From positions 33,894 through 97,893 of the forward strand of contig NZ_SNXB01000015.1 of the NCBI RefSeq assembly GCF_004362055.1: a DNA stretch of 64,000 bases, read 5' to 3'. The notes beneath the pieces are model-generated. The model was not told where the DNA came from, searched no databases, and saw only the letters and a list, made by a program, of their open reading frames with translations. A program made the translations under genes and the position numbers. The DNA is from Flavobacterium sp. 245. GTDB taxonomy: Bacteria > Bacteroidota > Bacteroidia > Flavobacteriales > Flavobacteriaceae. Shown in pieces: positions 9,159-17,893 of the stretch (position 1 is the first letter of the stretch; each line of letters opens with the position of its first letter).

Positions 9159-10865
9159 TTATTTGATGAAGGTTTTTTTACTAATATTAAAAGTACAGTA
9201 GATTTACTAGTTAAATATAAAAAAGAATCGAAATTATTTAGACTGTGGGATTTTTGTACTCTAACATATACTATACAAGAAAATAATAATGAAATAAATT
9301 ATGCTCATAATGCAATGTTTACTAATATTTTATATCATATTAAAAGTAGTTCTAATGTAGTTCTTAAACAAAAAAAAATAGATATAAGCTTAGGCAATTG
9401 GAAAAATATTAATGAACAATCTAATTTTTTAGACCTTTCAAATTTAGTACAGCCTTCACCTAAACTTGCAAATGAGATTAAGGATCTAATTAAGCCAGGA
9501 ACGCCAATAACAGAAGAAGATTATTTTTTAATAAGTAATTGTATAACAATACAAGTCAAAGATTTTAAATCAATTATATTAAATTTTCAAAAGTATATTC
9601 AATGGAACAATGGAAGTCAAAGTGGAAACATTTTTAGTTTTCAATCCATTGAAATATTACAAAAACTTTATTATGCATATTATACAGAATACGATTTTAA
9701 GGTTCTTTTTACCAGTCCTGAACTATATTCCGTTTGTTATTATACAAACTCAGAAAATGAAAATATAATCAAAATCATATCTACACTTTGTAGTTTACAT
9801 TTTAAAGAGAAAATTTTCACCATCGAAAATGAAGTGGGGCAGACAAATTATTATGCTAGTTTATATTTCCAAAACATTAAAAATTACTGGTTAGTTTCTG
9901 ATATAGGAAATGCTAATTTCACATACATTGAATATAAAGAAAATAATTTGCTCAAAAATATTTGGTCACTCACAAATGACAAAAACAATTTGTTGACTTT
10001 TGATATAATTAATTTGATGATAGAAAATAAGGATGAAAAAGAATTTGAAGTTGAAAACGCATTTGAGATTTTGGATAATTTAAATAATAATTGCCAAGAT
10101 GATTTTGATATGCCAGAAATTATCTCCTTATTTTATAAAAATTCAAAAATTGAAGAAGAAATATTGGAGATGGATGACTTGCAATTAAAAATTAATAACT
10201 ATTTGATTTATAAAATTATTCAATTAAGTAATTCAGAGAAATTATTGAAAAAAGTCCAAAGTGCATTAGATGAGATTGATGAGAAGGATTTACAAAATTC
10301 TCTTCAAGAAAATGATTATCTGTTTGATATATTGTTGCTTATAAAAAAGAAGTACAATGATTTTTCTCTAGGACTTTCCTTAAATAATGTGCTTTATGAA
10401 TTTGTGAAGGATACTTTAATAAAAGGCAATACAATTTTTACGTTAGATGATTGGCAAAAAGAAAATTGGAGTAATATAATAAGATTACTTGATGAAAGAA
10501 ATTTTAAAAATTTCTCTGATAGAATAACAAAATTAGCTTTAGATGAAAAAGAAAATCTATCAGAGGTTTTTTTTGAACTTAATAATGAATTTATAAATAA
10601 AAATTTCCTTTTTACTTTGTTAAATAAAGATATTTCAAGTTTCCGATTATATATTCAAATTGCCCTTCAAAATCCAATCGATATTGAAAAATTAAAATTT
10701 ATTGAAAATATTTTGAAGCTGGAAAATAAAAAAGAAATTAAGTTTGGGCGGGATTTGAAAGAAATTATAAAAGATTCTATTCTTACTATTTTAAATGATA
10801 ATGATAATGATATTGTAAAAAGAATTTCAAATGTAATAGCAAACAGATTCTCTATTAAAAATTAA
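9159..10865 (+). pseudogene. C-terminal part of the KAP NTPase gene, cut off by an in-frame TAA
   Basis: Directly after the TAA at 9156-9158 the same frame stays open for another 1,707 bases to the stop at 10863-10865, with no second lesion. The first residues read LFDEGFFTNIKSTVDLLVKY; the first ATG after the stop is at 9315. The product is helical, Asn/Lys/Glu-rich and has no motif I recognise, as expected for the long sensor or partner domain that follows a KAP core. One base change (for example TAA back to CAA, GAA, AAA or TTA) would restore a single protein. Causes could be a recent nonsense mutation, a programmed read-through or a sequencing error. The stop abuts a REP-like palindrome. 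Confidence 0.7.
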
Positions 10866-10866
10866 C

Positions 10867-10957
10867 CCCTGCTGGCGCGAGCGTCCCGCTCGTGCGCACA
10901 ATCTTTATCAGTAAAACAATCTAAATGTTCACGAGCGAGACGCTCGCGCCAGCAGGG
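10867..10957. repeat. REP-like palindrome, 'GCTGGCGCGAGCGTCCCGC' family, copy 1
   Basis: A 28-base arm (10867-10894, CCCTGCTGGCGCGAGCG...) is inverted at 10930-10957 with one mismatch, around a 35-base AT-rich loop starting CGCACAATCT. It is GC-rich against its surroundings and begins 2 bases after the KAP stop codon. Full copies are at 14493-14582 and 18609-18698, with degenerate copies at 13244-13313 and 17834-17887. Confidence 0.85.
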
Positions 10958-11007
10958 AACTGGAGGAAAATCTCTTTGTAGTCGTTGTAGTAAACTTTAA
11001 ATTTTTT

Positions 11008-11037
11008 AGCCACTCTAACAAAGTGGCTTTTTTTATT
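11008..11037 (+). terminator. Rho-independent terminator downstream of the KAP gene
   Basis: The hairpin AGCCACT / AGTGGCT with loop CTAACAA is followed by seven T residues. It is also preceded by a T-run, so it may terminate in both directions. Confidence 0.7.
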
Positions 11038-11060
11038 AAGAAAGCAATTTCTTCTAAGCT

Positions 11061-11171
11061 TTCTTATGAAATCGAGATCCCTAGCCCTGATGGGAGCGAC
11101 ATCCTTTTGCGCCGGTCCCGATAGCTATCGGGAGGCACAAAAGATATAGCGGACAGCAAGAATCAGCTCCT
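11061..11171 (+). repeat. Structured interspersed element, 'AGCCCTGATGGGAG ... AGCTCCT' family, copy 1
   Basis: Starts TTCTTATGAA, then CCTAGCCCTGATGGGAG, a hairpin (CCTTTTGCGCC ... GGCACAAAAG), GATATAGCGGACAGCA and ends AGCTCCT. The hairpin loop contains a second perfect palindrome TCCCGATAGCTATCGGGA (11116-11133), also found alone at 38532-38549. Other copies are at 22661-22759 (+) and 33472-33572 (-). No gene is visible in 10866-11389. Confidence 0.75.
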
Positions 11172-11389
11172 AATTAAAATTAAAATCCCAAATACGTGTT
11201 TGAAGTTCGGGATATTTCAAACTTTTGTTATACTCGCTAATTTTTTTTAAATTTGAGTAAATGAATTACTCAAATATTCATTGAAATCTTCTTAGATACA
11301 GAAAAAACAATCGGATTCATTATGTTTTCAGACTCCAATATCGATAAATTTATATTAGACTTATTCGGGAAATTATACATCATTAAGAC

Positions 11390-11680
11390 ATGAGTTACGA
11401 AAAAATCAAAGAAGAATTTATTAAAAGTGCGGAAGCGTATATAAACGCAAAGCGCCAGCCGTTTGAAAAATTATCAGGTATGGAACTAGTAGATGCAAAA
11501 TCTCAGTATCTGGATGATTTTCAAGGTTACATTACGCACCTTAACTTTACATTGAATGCATTGATTGAAGAGCATTCGATAACTTTTCAAACCCTTGAAG
11601 AGGCAAATGCTTTTCAAGATTACATGAAACCGACTTTTGGTAGTATTGCGACAAAGTTTACAGAAGGACTTGTTGATTAA
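11390..11680 (+). CDS. Hypothetical 96-residue protein
   Basis: A small acidic soluble protein beginning MSYEKIKEEFIKSAEAYINAKRQ, predicted largely helical; I do not recognise a family. The coding pattern is normal (no rare stretches, sensible composition) and the gene stands alone between repeats. It opens a set of small plus-strand genes that face the effector/lipoprotein cluster. An immunity or antitoxin-like role is possible only by location. Confidence 0.6.
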   Translation: MSYEKIKEEFIKSAEAYINAKRQPFEKLSGMELVDAKSQYLDDFQGYITHLNFTLNALIEEHSITFQTLEEANAFQDYMKPTFGSIATKFTEGLVD

Positions 11681-11780
11681 ATTTCTTCAAAGTCGTTATA
11701 AGTTAATAATCCGATAGCGTGTATTTGAAATCAGCGTTTTAGCTTTCTTAAATAAATTTTCAAAAAAAGAGAAAATTTTC

Positions 11781-11820
11781 GTTTTCAAAAGCCTTCGACT
11801 CCGCTCAGGGTGACAATCGT
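11781..11820. repeat. Half-copy of the 'CCTTCGACTCCGCTCAGGGTGACAAT' repeat
   Basis: GTTTTCAAAAGCC followed by TTCGACTCCGCTCAGGGTG. The same 40 bases occur at 22790-22828, and a complete inverted pair is at 52905-52976. Reading through this repeat on the minus strand gives an open frame containing CHPERSRR, which is not a gene. Confidence 0.7.
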
Positions 11821-11958
11821 GTCGTGAGATTGTAAAGTTTTCATAAGACAAAAAAAGCTGTTTTCTAAGGTGTTTGTTTGGGTTTGGAGGGTTTCTTTCT
11901 AATAACATATATTTGTTTAAGATTTTTAAAAAAAGTACAGACAGAATTAATTAAAAAG

Positions 11959-12420
11959 ATGAAACAGTTTAAAATTCAATTTATAATTTCAACAAGTATT
12001 ATTTTAATAATTGCCTTCCTTGTTTCTATAAGTGATTCGGTATGGCTAAAAATGTTAGTTATACCATTACTGTTTTTATCTGCTTTGGTAAACTTAGTGT
12101 TTTCAGTGGTTTTGTATTATCTGAATAATAAAGTGTCGGTCTTCGTTTCATTAGGAATCTTCATAATAAGTGCATGGCTTTTAAGGGTAATTAATAAAAA
12201 CTATGACGAATTCAGTAATCATGAAAACTGGCAGTTTTACCATCATCAACAAATAATTTCAACTAAATTAGATTTAGTTATTGCCAAAAATTTGGATTGG
12301 TTTCAATTTTATTTAGCCCTGATTTTGCTAAACATTTTTTCGGGTTTTATTGCATTTTTAATAAGTTACTTTGGAGAAAGAAAAAATGAAAAGCTGAATT
12401 TAGAAGAAGAAAATAGTTAG
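11959..12420 (+). CDS. Small integral membrane protein, unknown function
   Basis: 153 residues from the ATG at 11959 (MKQFKIQFIISTS). An earlier in-frame ATG at 11878 would add a poor N-terminus read through repeat-derived DNA, so the later start is chosen. Four hydrophobic segments are visible: about 6-25, 33-55, 58-78 and a late one (FYLALILLNIFSGFIAFLIS). The C-terminus is charged (GERKNEKLNLEEENS). I do not recognise the family. It is followed 100 bases later by a likely immunity-type gene. Confidence 0.6.
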   Translation: MKQFKIQFIISTSIILIIAFLVSISDSVWLKMLVIPLLFLSALVNLVFSVVLYYLNNKVSVFVSLGIFIISAWLLRVINKNYDEFSNHENWQFYHHQQIISTKLDLVIAKNLDWFQFYLALILLNIFSGFIAFLISYFGERKNEKLNLEEENS

Positions 12421-12520
12421 TAAACCCCAAGCTAGCCAGAGCCTTTTGTTCGAGCGTTCAAAGTAAATCAGGCGAGATACTTGTGCCGACTTCAGGATGT
12501 ATATAATAATTAGTAATTAA

Positions 12521-12883
12521 ATGTCAAAAATGGATTTAATAAAAATTCAACAAGATATTTGTAGTAAATACGAGTTTAGATTTGAAGCTTGTGAATTGCA
12601 TCTAAAAGTTGGAATCGATTTGGATATAAAGGAAAAAAGCAAAACAATGCCAATACACGCATTGCGACTTCCAATGGTAGGTGATACAACAGGTTGGTAT
12701 ATTTGGTCAGGAGAATATTTAGAAGATGATGACTTTTTTAAGCCAATGCATACAGTACATTTAGAAGAGTATTGTCCGTTGATACTTCCTTATTTAGGAT
12801 TGCCACCAGGAACCAGACTTTTGATTGCTGAAAATGGAGATTATGTTGATGTTTGGGAAGATTTGTCTTTATTGAGTGTTTAA
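12521..12883 (+). CDS. Imm33-like (immunity-type) cytosolic protein
   Basis: A 120-residue soluble protein. The central TTGWYIWSGE, then DDDFFKPMH and the end CPLILPYLGLPPGTRLLIAENG, resemble the Imm33/DUF2185-type proteins that occur as immunity or orphan immunity genes near polymorphic toxins; I could not search to confirm. The sense of the gene is opposite to the effector cassette at 19.6-22.5 kb and it has no signal peptide, so it would not protect against a periplasmic muramidase; it may be an orphan immunity gene against another toxin. The start MSKMD has a second ATG 3 codons later. Confidence 0.55.
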   Translation: MSKMDLIKIQQDICSKYEFRFEACELHLKVGIDLDIKEKSKTMPIHALRLPMVGDTTGWYIWSGEYLEDDDFFKPMHTVHLEEYCPLILPYLGLPPGTRLLIAENGDYVDVWEDLSLLSV

Positions 12884-12960
12884 AGTATTATAAAATGAAT
12901 ATTATCAACTGATTGGGAAATATATTTCTTAAATTAGAGAAACAATTAAATTCAACAAAC

Positions 12961-13182
12961 ATGAATCCATCAAAAATAATAGGAATAATTCTAATTGTTA
13001 TTAGTCTCGGTGTGGGATATATAGGTATCAACAAAATAGCTGATAATACAAAAGAAATTAATTTATTAGGACTAAAAATTAATGCTTCCAACGAATCCGG
13101 TAAACAACAGGGATACCTTTATTTAGGGCTGGGCGTCATTTTACTTGTGGGCGGAATTTACACTGTCAACAAATCAAAATAA
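12961..13182 (+). CDS. Small two-helix membrane protein (DUF3185-like)
   Basis: 73 residues: MNPSKIIGIILIVISLGVGYIGI forms the first membrane helix and YLYLGLGVILLVGGIYTVNKSK the second, with a polar stretch (KEINLLGLKINASNESGKQQG) between them. This layout resembles DUF3185 proteins of unknown function. The ATG at 12961 is preferred over an in-frame ATG 48 bases earlier, because it starts right at the hydrophobic helix. Confidence 0.55.
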   Translation: MNPSKIIGIILIVISLGVGYIGINKIADNTKEINLLGLKINASNESGKQQGYLYLGLGVILLVGGIYTVNKSK

Positions 13183-13243
13183 AGTGATATAAGTAGGGAT
13201 TGTACATATTGTATGAGGGGATTTTTGGGTAACTATTTCTTGT

Positions 13244-13313
13244 CCCCGTGCTGGCGTGCGTCTCGCTCGTGCACGTAACTATTTTACATTCTAAATGTCA
13301 ACGAGCAAGACGA
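13244..13313. repeat. Degenerate REP-like palindrome, 'GCTGGCGCGAGCG' family
   Basis: CCCCGTGCTGGCGTGCGTCTC (13244 on) GCTCGTGCACG is matched by GTCAACGAGCAAGACG (to 13313). The loop still resembles the full copies (TTTTACATTCTAAATG). The right arm is truncated, so the stem is shorter than in the three intact copies. Confidence 0.6.
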
Positions 13314-13325
13314 TATCAATAATAG

Positions 13326-14459
13326 TTATTCAATTTTTATCTTGGTCTTATACACGTAACCTTTTTTGCCTTCTTTAGTTTGCACAAGCCACCAATCTCC
13401 TGAATTGTCTAAAATTTCTACCGAATCTCCTGTATTTATTTTTTGAATTACTTCTGAATCTGAACTTCTTTCTTTTCTGAGATTTGTATAACCATCTTGG
13501 TCATTTATGATTCCAAATGAAATAGATTGTTCTTCTGATTTAATGGCACGATATATCTTTGTGTATTTTTGAATCATAGGAAAATTAAAATCCTGTAGTT
13601 TATTTAGCAAATTTGAATCATCTTCATATAAATTATTTAGAGCTCTATACGCCATATTGGTTTCTGTATCTTCATCATCATGTATTTTAAGAACTACTTC
13701 TAGTAGGTAGCCTAGAGTTTCATAAAATAATTTATCAGAAATAGAATTTTTTATATCTGTTTTCTTTTTAAATAAAAAATACGAAAGATCAATTATAAAA
13801 TCAGAATTTTTTCCAGCGATATCAGAAATCATTTTTTTTCTAATTATTTCTGATTTACTTTTATTATTATACCATAATAAATGAAATTTAAATTCATCGT
13901 TAAAATCATCAATATTTTTAATCTTGTTTATTGTATTTTTATTTAATAAATCGTTCTTTTCATAATCAAAATAAATTACAATATTCTCTAATCTATCTGT
14001 ATCATTAATTATTTTCGAAATTGTTTGTATATCATCATAAAACAAAATTTTATTATAGTATATAAAATCTTTATTAAATTCATTTCCTGTTCCTTCTTTT
14101 AATATTTCAGAAAATGCGTCGCCAGCACCATCTATATTGCCACGGTCTAATGAGTAAGTGTCTATAAATCTTTCACTACTAATTGCAATCGCTAAATTTG
14201 GTATATCCACATCATTGTAATCTGAAGTATCTATATCAACTCCAAAATAATTAATAACTTTATTTCTAAAATCTTCATGATTTGGATATTTATAGTTATT
14301 ATCATTAAGTAATTTATTCATTAATGGTATGTATCTTTCATACAATTTATCTTGATATAACTTTGTTGGTTTACTAGATTCCATTTCTTCTTTTTTTGTT
14401 TTAGAATTACAACTAATTATTAAACTAGTCACAATTATTAGAATAATTATTTTTTTCAT
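13326..14459 (-). CDS. Lipoprotein with C-terminal bacterial SH3 domain
   Basis: 377 residues with a type II signal (IVTSLIISC, lipidated Cys17), so membrane-anchored in the periplasm or at the outer membrane. Residues 25-310 are helical and unrecognised. The last 65 residues are an SH3b domain: DQDGYTNLRKERSSDSEVIQ, then GDSVEILDNSGDWWLV and KGYVYKTKI. SH3b domains often bind cell-wall peptides. It is the last minus-strand gene of the lipoprotein array behind the muramidase effector, so a wall-protecting role is conceivable, but nothing direct shows it. Confidence 0.75.
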   Translation of the reverse strand: MKKIIILIIVTSLIISCNSKTKKEEMESSKPTKLYQDKLYERYIPLMNKLLNDNNYKYPNHEDFRNKVINYFGVDIDTSDYNDVDIPNLAIAISSERFIDTYSLDRGNIDGAGDAFSEILKEGTGNEFNKDFIYYNKILFYDDIQTISKIINDTDRLENIVIYFDYEKNDLLNKNTINKIKNIDDFNDEFKFHLLWYNNKSKSEIIRKKMISDIAGKNSDFIIDLSYFLFKKKTDIKNSISDKLFYETLGYLLEVVLKIHDDEDTETNMAYRALNNLYEDDSNLLNKLQDFNFPMIQKYTKIYRAIKSEEQSISFGIINDQDGYTNLRKERSSDSEVIQKINTGDSVEILDNSGDWWLVQTKEGKKGYVYKTKIKIE

Positions 14460-14492
14460 TACTATTTACTGTTTTGCATCTTTTGAATAATT

Positions 14493-14582
14493 CCCCTGCT
14501 GGCTCGAGCGTCCCGCTCGTGGGCACAATCTATTTAACTAAAAAAGTCTATGTGTTCACGAGCGGGACGCTCGAGCCAGCAG
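14493..14582. repeat. REP-like palindrome, 'GCTGGCGCGAGCGTCCCGC' family, copy 2
   Basis: The left arm CCCCTGCTGGCTCGAGCGTC... (from 14493) pairs with ...GACGCTCGAGCCAGCAG (14557-14582). The change GCGCGAG to GCTCGAG in the left arm is matched by the complementary change in the right arm. The right arm also encodes the last codons of the truncated lipoprotein gene that ends at 14556. Confidence 0.85.
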
Positions 14583-14948
14583 AGGATTAATTTTTAACTT
14601 GGAAATCGCAAATGCCTTTCCTTCATAAGGATAATGCATAAAATTAGCTTGCTTATCTGAAACAAAATCTTCGGTGTTTTTATGGAACAATCTATTTACA
14701 TCTGATAGATTACTTTTTATAATACTATGATAACTTAAAAAGTTATCTAATTTTGTTTGATAATAATTGCTTTTTGGCAGTGTATCGATTTTGAAACAAT
14801 AAGGAAGAAATATTTCTGTTAATTGCTTATTATTACTCTTTATTGTCTCAGTATTTCTTGAATTTTGTGTGTTTTTTAAACTATTCGTTTTATTATCATA
14901 TTTACATGATAACAAAATGAACATTAATATGAATGCTAAATTTTTCAT
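14556..14948 (-). pseudogene. Truncated duplicate of the lipoprotein gene at 17894-18532
   Basis: Residues 1-119 (MKNLAFILMFILLSCKYDNK to AFAISKLKIN) are almost identical to residues 1-120 of the 212-residue lipoprotein at 17894-18532, with about a dozen substitutions. The similarity stops within ATTAATTTTTAACTT at about 14585. The frame then runs into the REP-like palindrome, which supplies a foreign tail (PLLARASRS) and the stop. The second half (about 92 residues) is missing. It keeps its lipobox, so a shortened lipoprotein might still be made. Confidence 0.8.
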
Positions 14949-15164
14949 TATTCATTTATTTGGGAATGATAAACGCCAGATCTCCTAAGTCTTCTCGAAA
15001 CGTAAAGTACACTTAGAAGTTTTGCTGTGTGAAGTCTGCCGACTCCATACCCGTTCTTATATTTTTTTTACAACTTAAGCCTTCTTTTAATAACTGTATT
15101 TGTTAATCTTTGTCGCTTCGAAGTAGGGAGACTTTGCAGAGCGCAGATTACTTTATTTATTAAA

Positions 15165-15755
15165 TCAATAATAAAGTTTATTTTTTTCCATTTCAACGTC
15201 CAGCGATTCATCAAGATAATAAAGCGAATCTGTTTCAATTTTTCCATTTTCCAATATTTTATTTTTTGCATATAAAATATAACCTACAGATTTGTCTACA
15301 GAGGAGGAAAAATATTTAATTTGCCAAATTTCATTATGCTTTAGATCTAAATAAGATAAAGAAGTATAATTACTAGGTTCATGGTGTAGGTCCTTGACAT
15401 TTTTATAAAACTCAATAGAATCTTTCTTTATATTATTAATTAATGTGTAAAGAACAATTCGATATTTTTTCCCTTTATTTATAAATTGCTTTTCAAATTT
15501 GAATTTGATATTATCCTTAAGTTGAGAAACATTCCTATATTTAAAATTTGAATATTTTTTTTGATATAATTTATTCTGCGTACTCAATATTGAATAACCG
15601 TTGGCCTCATTTAAATTATGGAAATAGTTATTTTCCATAATTATTGAATCTCCTAAAAAGACCTCTTTATTTTGCTTTTCGCTTAACCCATTATTTTTTT
15701 TACAACTAAATAAAATAATTACCAGAAATATTACTAATAGAGATTTGGTTTTCAT
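15165..15755 (-). CDS. Lipoprotein, paralogue A of a tandem family (immunity candidate)
   Basis: 196 residues with lipobox VIILFSC (Cys18). It is clearly related to the protein at 16433-17020: shared blocks are LGDxxxxxxxYFxNL, KKYRIxLYTxxNNxKKDSI, SYLDLKxNEIWQIKxFSS and TDSLYYLDESL. No known family is recognised. Its start overlaps the stop of the upstream gene by 4 bases (ATGA), so the two are translationally coupled. Location behind a peptidoglycan-degrading effector and periplasmic anchoring make it an immunity candidate, by inference only. Confidence 0.75.
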   Translation of the reverse strand: MKTKSLLVIFLVIILFSCKKNNGLSEKQNKEVFLGDSIIMENNYFHNLNEANGYSILSTQNKLYQKKYSNFKYRNVSQLKDNIKFKFEKQFINKGKKYRIVLYTLINNIKKDSIEFYKNVKDLHHEPSNYTSLSYLDLKHNEIWQIKYFSSSVDKSVGYILYAKNKILENGKIETDSLYYLDESLDVEMEKNKLYY

Positions 15756-16423
15756 TTTTTATTGAAATATTCATTAAGATTTGTTTTAGATATTCCTAGA
15801 TAATAAGTTTTATCTTCATCAATTCTAAATTTTTTATAAAATAAAATGCCATTTTCATTTAGATAACCTATGTTTTGTTTTGAGGAGTAAGGATAGTCAA
15901 CTTCCATATATAAGTTAATTGATTTGATAAATGTTTTTTTATTGAATAATGCTAAATCAATTTTATTGATAACCAACGGCATCTCATAAGCTATACTGTT
16001 AATGACCGAAGAGGTTTTAATGTAGAATATCTTTTTTTGATTACTTACTAATGAATCTAATAAACTAAGCGATTCTATTTTACTTAATTTTAAAAGACTA
16101 TCATTTTTTATATAACTATTAAAAAAAGATTTATTGCTTATTTTTGTACCACTCTTCTCATCAAAATAATCAAGCTTATTAAATTTTTTTTGAAAATCTA
16201 AATATTCTTTTTTGATTTTCTTAGCTGTGTCTTGATAGGTGTTTATTTCCCATTCTTTTGGAAAATCGGTATTTTCAACTAAAGATTTTCCAAATTCTTT
16301 ATAATGAAAGCTCTCATTTTTTGTTTGTTTTTCAATAATGAGTTCATTTTTATTATTTGATATATTGTCTTTTTTACAGCTTGTAAATACTATTAATGGA
16401 ATCATTAATTTTAAATATCTCAT
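15752..16423 (-). CDS. Lipoprotein of unknown function (immunity candidate)
   Basis: 223 residues with lipobox LIVFTSC (Cys16) followed by a Lys/Asn-rich linker. The rest is a single mixed alpha/beta domain ending FRIDEDKTYYLGISKTNLNE; no family recognised. It lies between the two paralogues at 15165 and 16433 in the same orientation, with a 9-base gap upstream and a 4-base overlap downstream, so it is part of one transcription unit. Confidence 0.7.
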   Translation of the reverse strand: MRYLKLMIPLIVFTSCKKDNISNNKNELIIEKQTKNESFHYKEFGKSLVENTDFPKEWEINTYQDTAKKIKKEYLDFQKKFNKLDYFDEKSGTKISNKSFFNSYIKNDSLLKLSKIESLSLLDSLVSNQKKIFYIKTSSVINSIAYEMPLVINKIDLALFNKKTFIKSINLYMEVDYPYSSKQNIGYLNENGILFYKKFRIDEDKTYYLGISKTNLNEYFNKK

Positions 16424-16432
16424 TTTATTTTT

Positions 16433-17020
16433 TTATGATTTAGTTTTAAAATTATAAAGCTCTAGCTCTAGAGATTCATCAAGATAATAAAGAGAATCTG
16501 TTTTGATATTTCCAGATTTTGTTACTTTTTTTTTAGCGAAAGAAATAAAACTCAAGTTTTTATTTGCTTTAGAAGAAAAAACTTTTATTTGCCAGATTTC
16601 ATTTTTTTTCAAGTCTAAATAAGATAGACAATAATAATCATCCTTGCCTCTTATGTTGGCAATATTTTCATAAAAATCTATTGAGTCCTTTTTTTTATTG
16701 TTTAAGATCGTGTAAAGAATGATTCTGTATTTTTTTTCATTTATCACCTTTTGCAATTTAAACTTCAAATTACTGTTGCTGTCATGGACTATATCATTAA
16801 ATTCCGAATAGTTTTTCTCATATAAATCATTTTGTTTTTTTATTATTGGAAACCCTTTATCTTCAGTTAAATTGTCAAAATATCCTTTTTTGGCTAGAAG
16901 TTTATCTCCTAAAAAGTAAGTTGAAATTTGATTTTCCTTTTGATTTTTTGTAAATGCAAAAGAGATTACTAAAAGAGTGGCAAGAAAAATGAATAATCCT
17001 AATATTTTTTTCATTATCAT
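16433..17020 (-). CDS. Exported protein, paralogue B of a tandem family (immunity candidate)
   Basis: 195 residues, paralogous to the product of 15165-15755 over the whole length. It differs in the N-terminus: MIMKKILGLFIFLATLLVIS is a hydrophobic anchor or signal without a lipobox Cys, so this copy is not lipidated although its sibling is. Start may be the first Met or the third residue (Met). The pair suggests a duplication followed by a change of sorting signal. Confidence 0.75.
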   Translation of the reverse strand: MIMKKILGLFIFLATLLVISFAFTKNQKENQISTYFLGDKLLAKKGYFDNLTEDKGFPIIKKQNDLYEKNYSEFNDIVHDSNSNLKFKLQKVINEKKYRIILYTILNNKKKDSIDFYENIANIRGKDDYYCLSYLDLKKNEIWQIKVFSSKANKNLSFISFAKKKVTKSGNIKTDSLYYLDESLELELYNFKTKS

Positions 17021-17030
17021 TATTTTTACA

Positions 17031-17771
17031 TTAATAACAAAAATTAAATTTGATTAATTTAGAAGAACTATCTCTCCATTTTACCCATTTTGTTACATCT
17101 TTATAATTTTCTATATAATCACAGCTCTCTTTTTTTACAGATTTTATTTTCATAGAATCTTCCTTAATCTCTAAGACCTTATACCAATACATTTTTTCTT
17201 CTTTACTTACATTATCTGTATTTGATGTCAGTTGTATAAAAGAAGATTTCACATATTCGTTCCAAGTTTCAAACTTATATTTAATGCTTTCTTTTTTTAG
17301 AAGCCTTTTTTCTTGATTTATATATACAATAATAAAATCCTTATTTGCTTCTGGTATTTCAGCATCAAAACTAAAAACTTGAAAATCTTCATTAGGTATT
17401 ATTTCTCTTGCGATTACAGTTTTAGGTAACTTAATCTCATAATTATCTCCTATTTTACTTTTTGATATACTTCCAAATGATGTTCTATTTAAATTTAGAA
17501 ACTCTAATCTTTGAAAAATAGAAACTATAATCACTCCTTTACCTCTGAGAGTATTTTCAGTATAAAATTTAATTCCATTATGTTCAGAAGTATACATCTC
17601 TATTTTATCTAATAAACATATATCTTGTTTAATTATGTTATTTTGTATTTCGTTTTTCTTACCAGTTTTTAAGTCTTCTTTAGTAGTCTCTTTTAGAACC
17701 TTCTTTTTGGTTTCATGTATGCAAGAACTAAATAAAATAGCACTTAATATTGTTACATAAAATATTCTCAT
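17031..17771 (-). CDS. Lipoprotein of unknown function (immunity candidate)
   Basis: 246 residues, lipobox SAILFSSC (Cys17), then a Lys-rich linker to about residue 45. The remaining domain (KMYWYKVLEIKEDSMKIKSV, WVKWRDSS near the end) is not recognised. It is 10 bases upstream of the paralogue at 16433, so probably co-transcribed. The upstream gap toward 17894 contains a degenerate REP-like palindrome. Confidence 0.7.
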   Translation of the reverse strand: MRIFYVTILSAILFSSCIHETKKKVLKETTKEDLKTGKKNEIQNNIIKQDICLLDKIEMYTSEHNGIKFYTENTLRGKGVIIVSIFQRLEFLNLNRTSFGSISKSKIGDNYEIKLPKTVIAREIIPNEDFQVFSFDAEIPEANKDFIIVYINQEKRLLKKESIKYKFETWNEYVKSSFIQLTSNTDNVSKEEKMYWYKVLEIKEDSMKIKSVKKESCDYIENYKDVTKWVKWRDSSSKLIKFNFCY

Positions 17772-17833
17772 AATTATTCTTTTATTTCTTTAAATTTTGG
17801 GTTATAAACTTGAGTTATTAATTTTTGCATTTA

Positions 17834-17887
17834 TTCCCTGCCTAGAAAAAGTAAATTATGACCACGAGCGAGAGGCTTCTGCCAGCA
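17834..17887. repeat. Degenerate, internally deleted REP-like palindrome
   Basis: TCCCTGCCT (left remnant, 17834 on) and CACGAGCGAGAGGCTTCTGC (right arm, up to 17887) belong to the GCTGGCGCGAGCG family. Most of the left arm and loop are lost. It again lies between two lipoprotein genes. Confidence 0.55.
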
Positions 17888-17893
17888 AGAAGT

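Noticed and set aside
7503..10865. Qat anti-phage system
   Set aside because: A KAP ATPase is present, but no QueC-like, TatD-like or QatB partner genes lie next to it.
11696..11908. Open frame on the minus strand containing CHPERSRR
   Set aside because: It is read through the dispersed GCCTTCGACTCCGCTCAGGG repeat; the peptide occurs wherever the repeat does and has no start context.
15068..15271. 67-residue open frame upstream of the lipoprotein paralogue
   Set aside because: It overlaps the C-terminal codons of the real gene at 15165 in another frame and has a basic, low-complexity composition.
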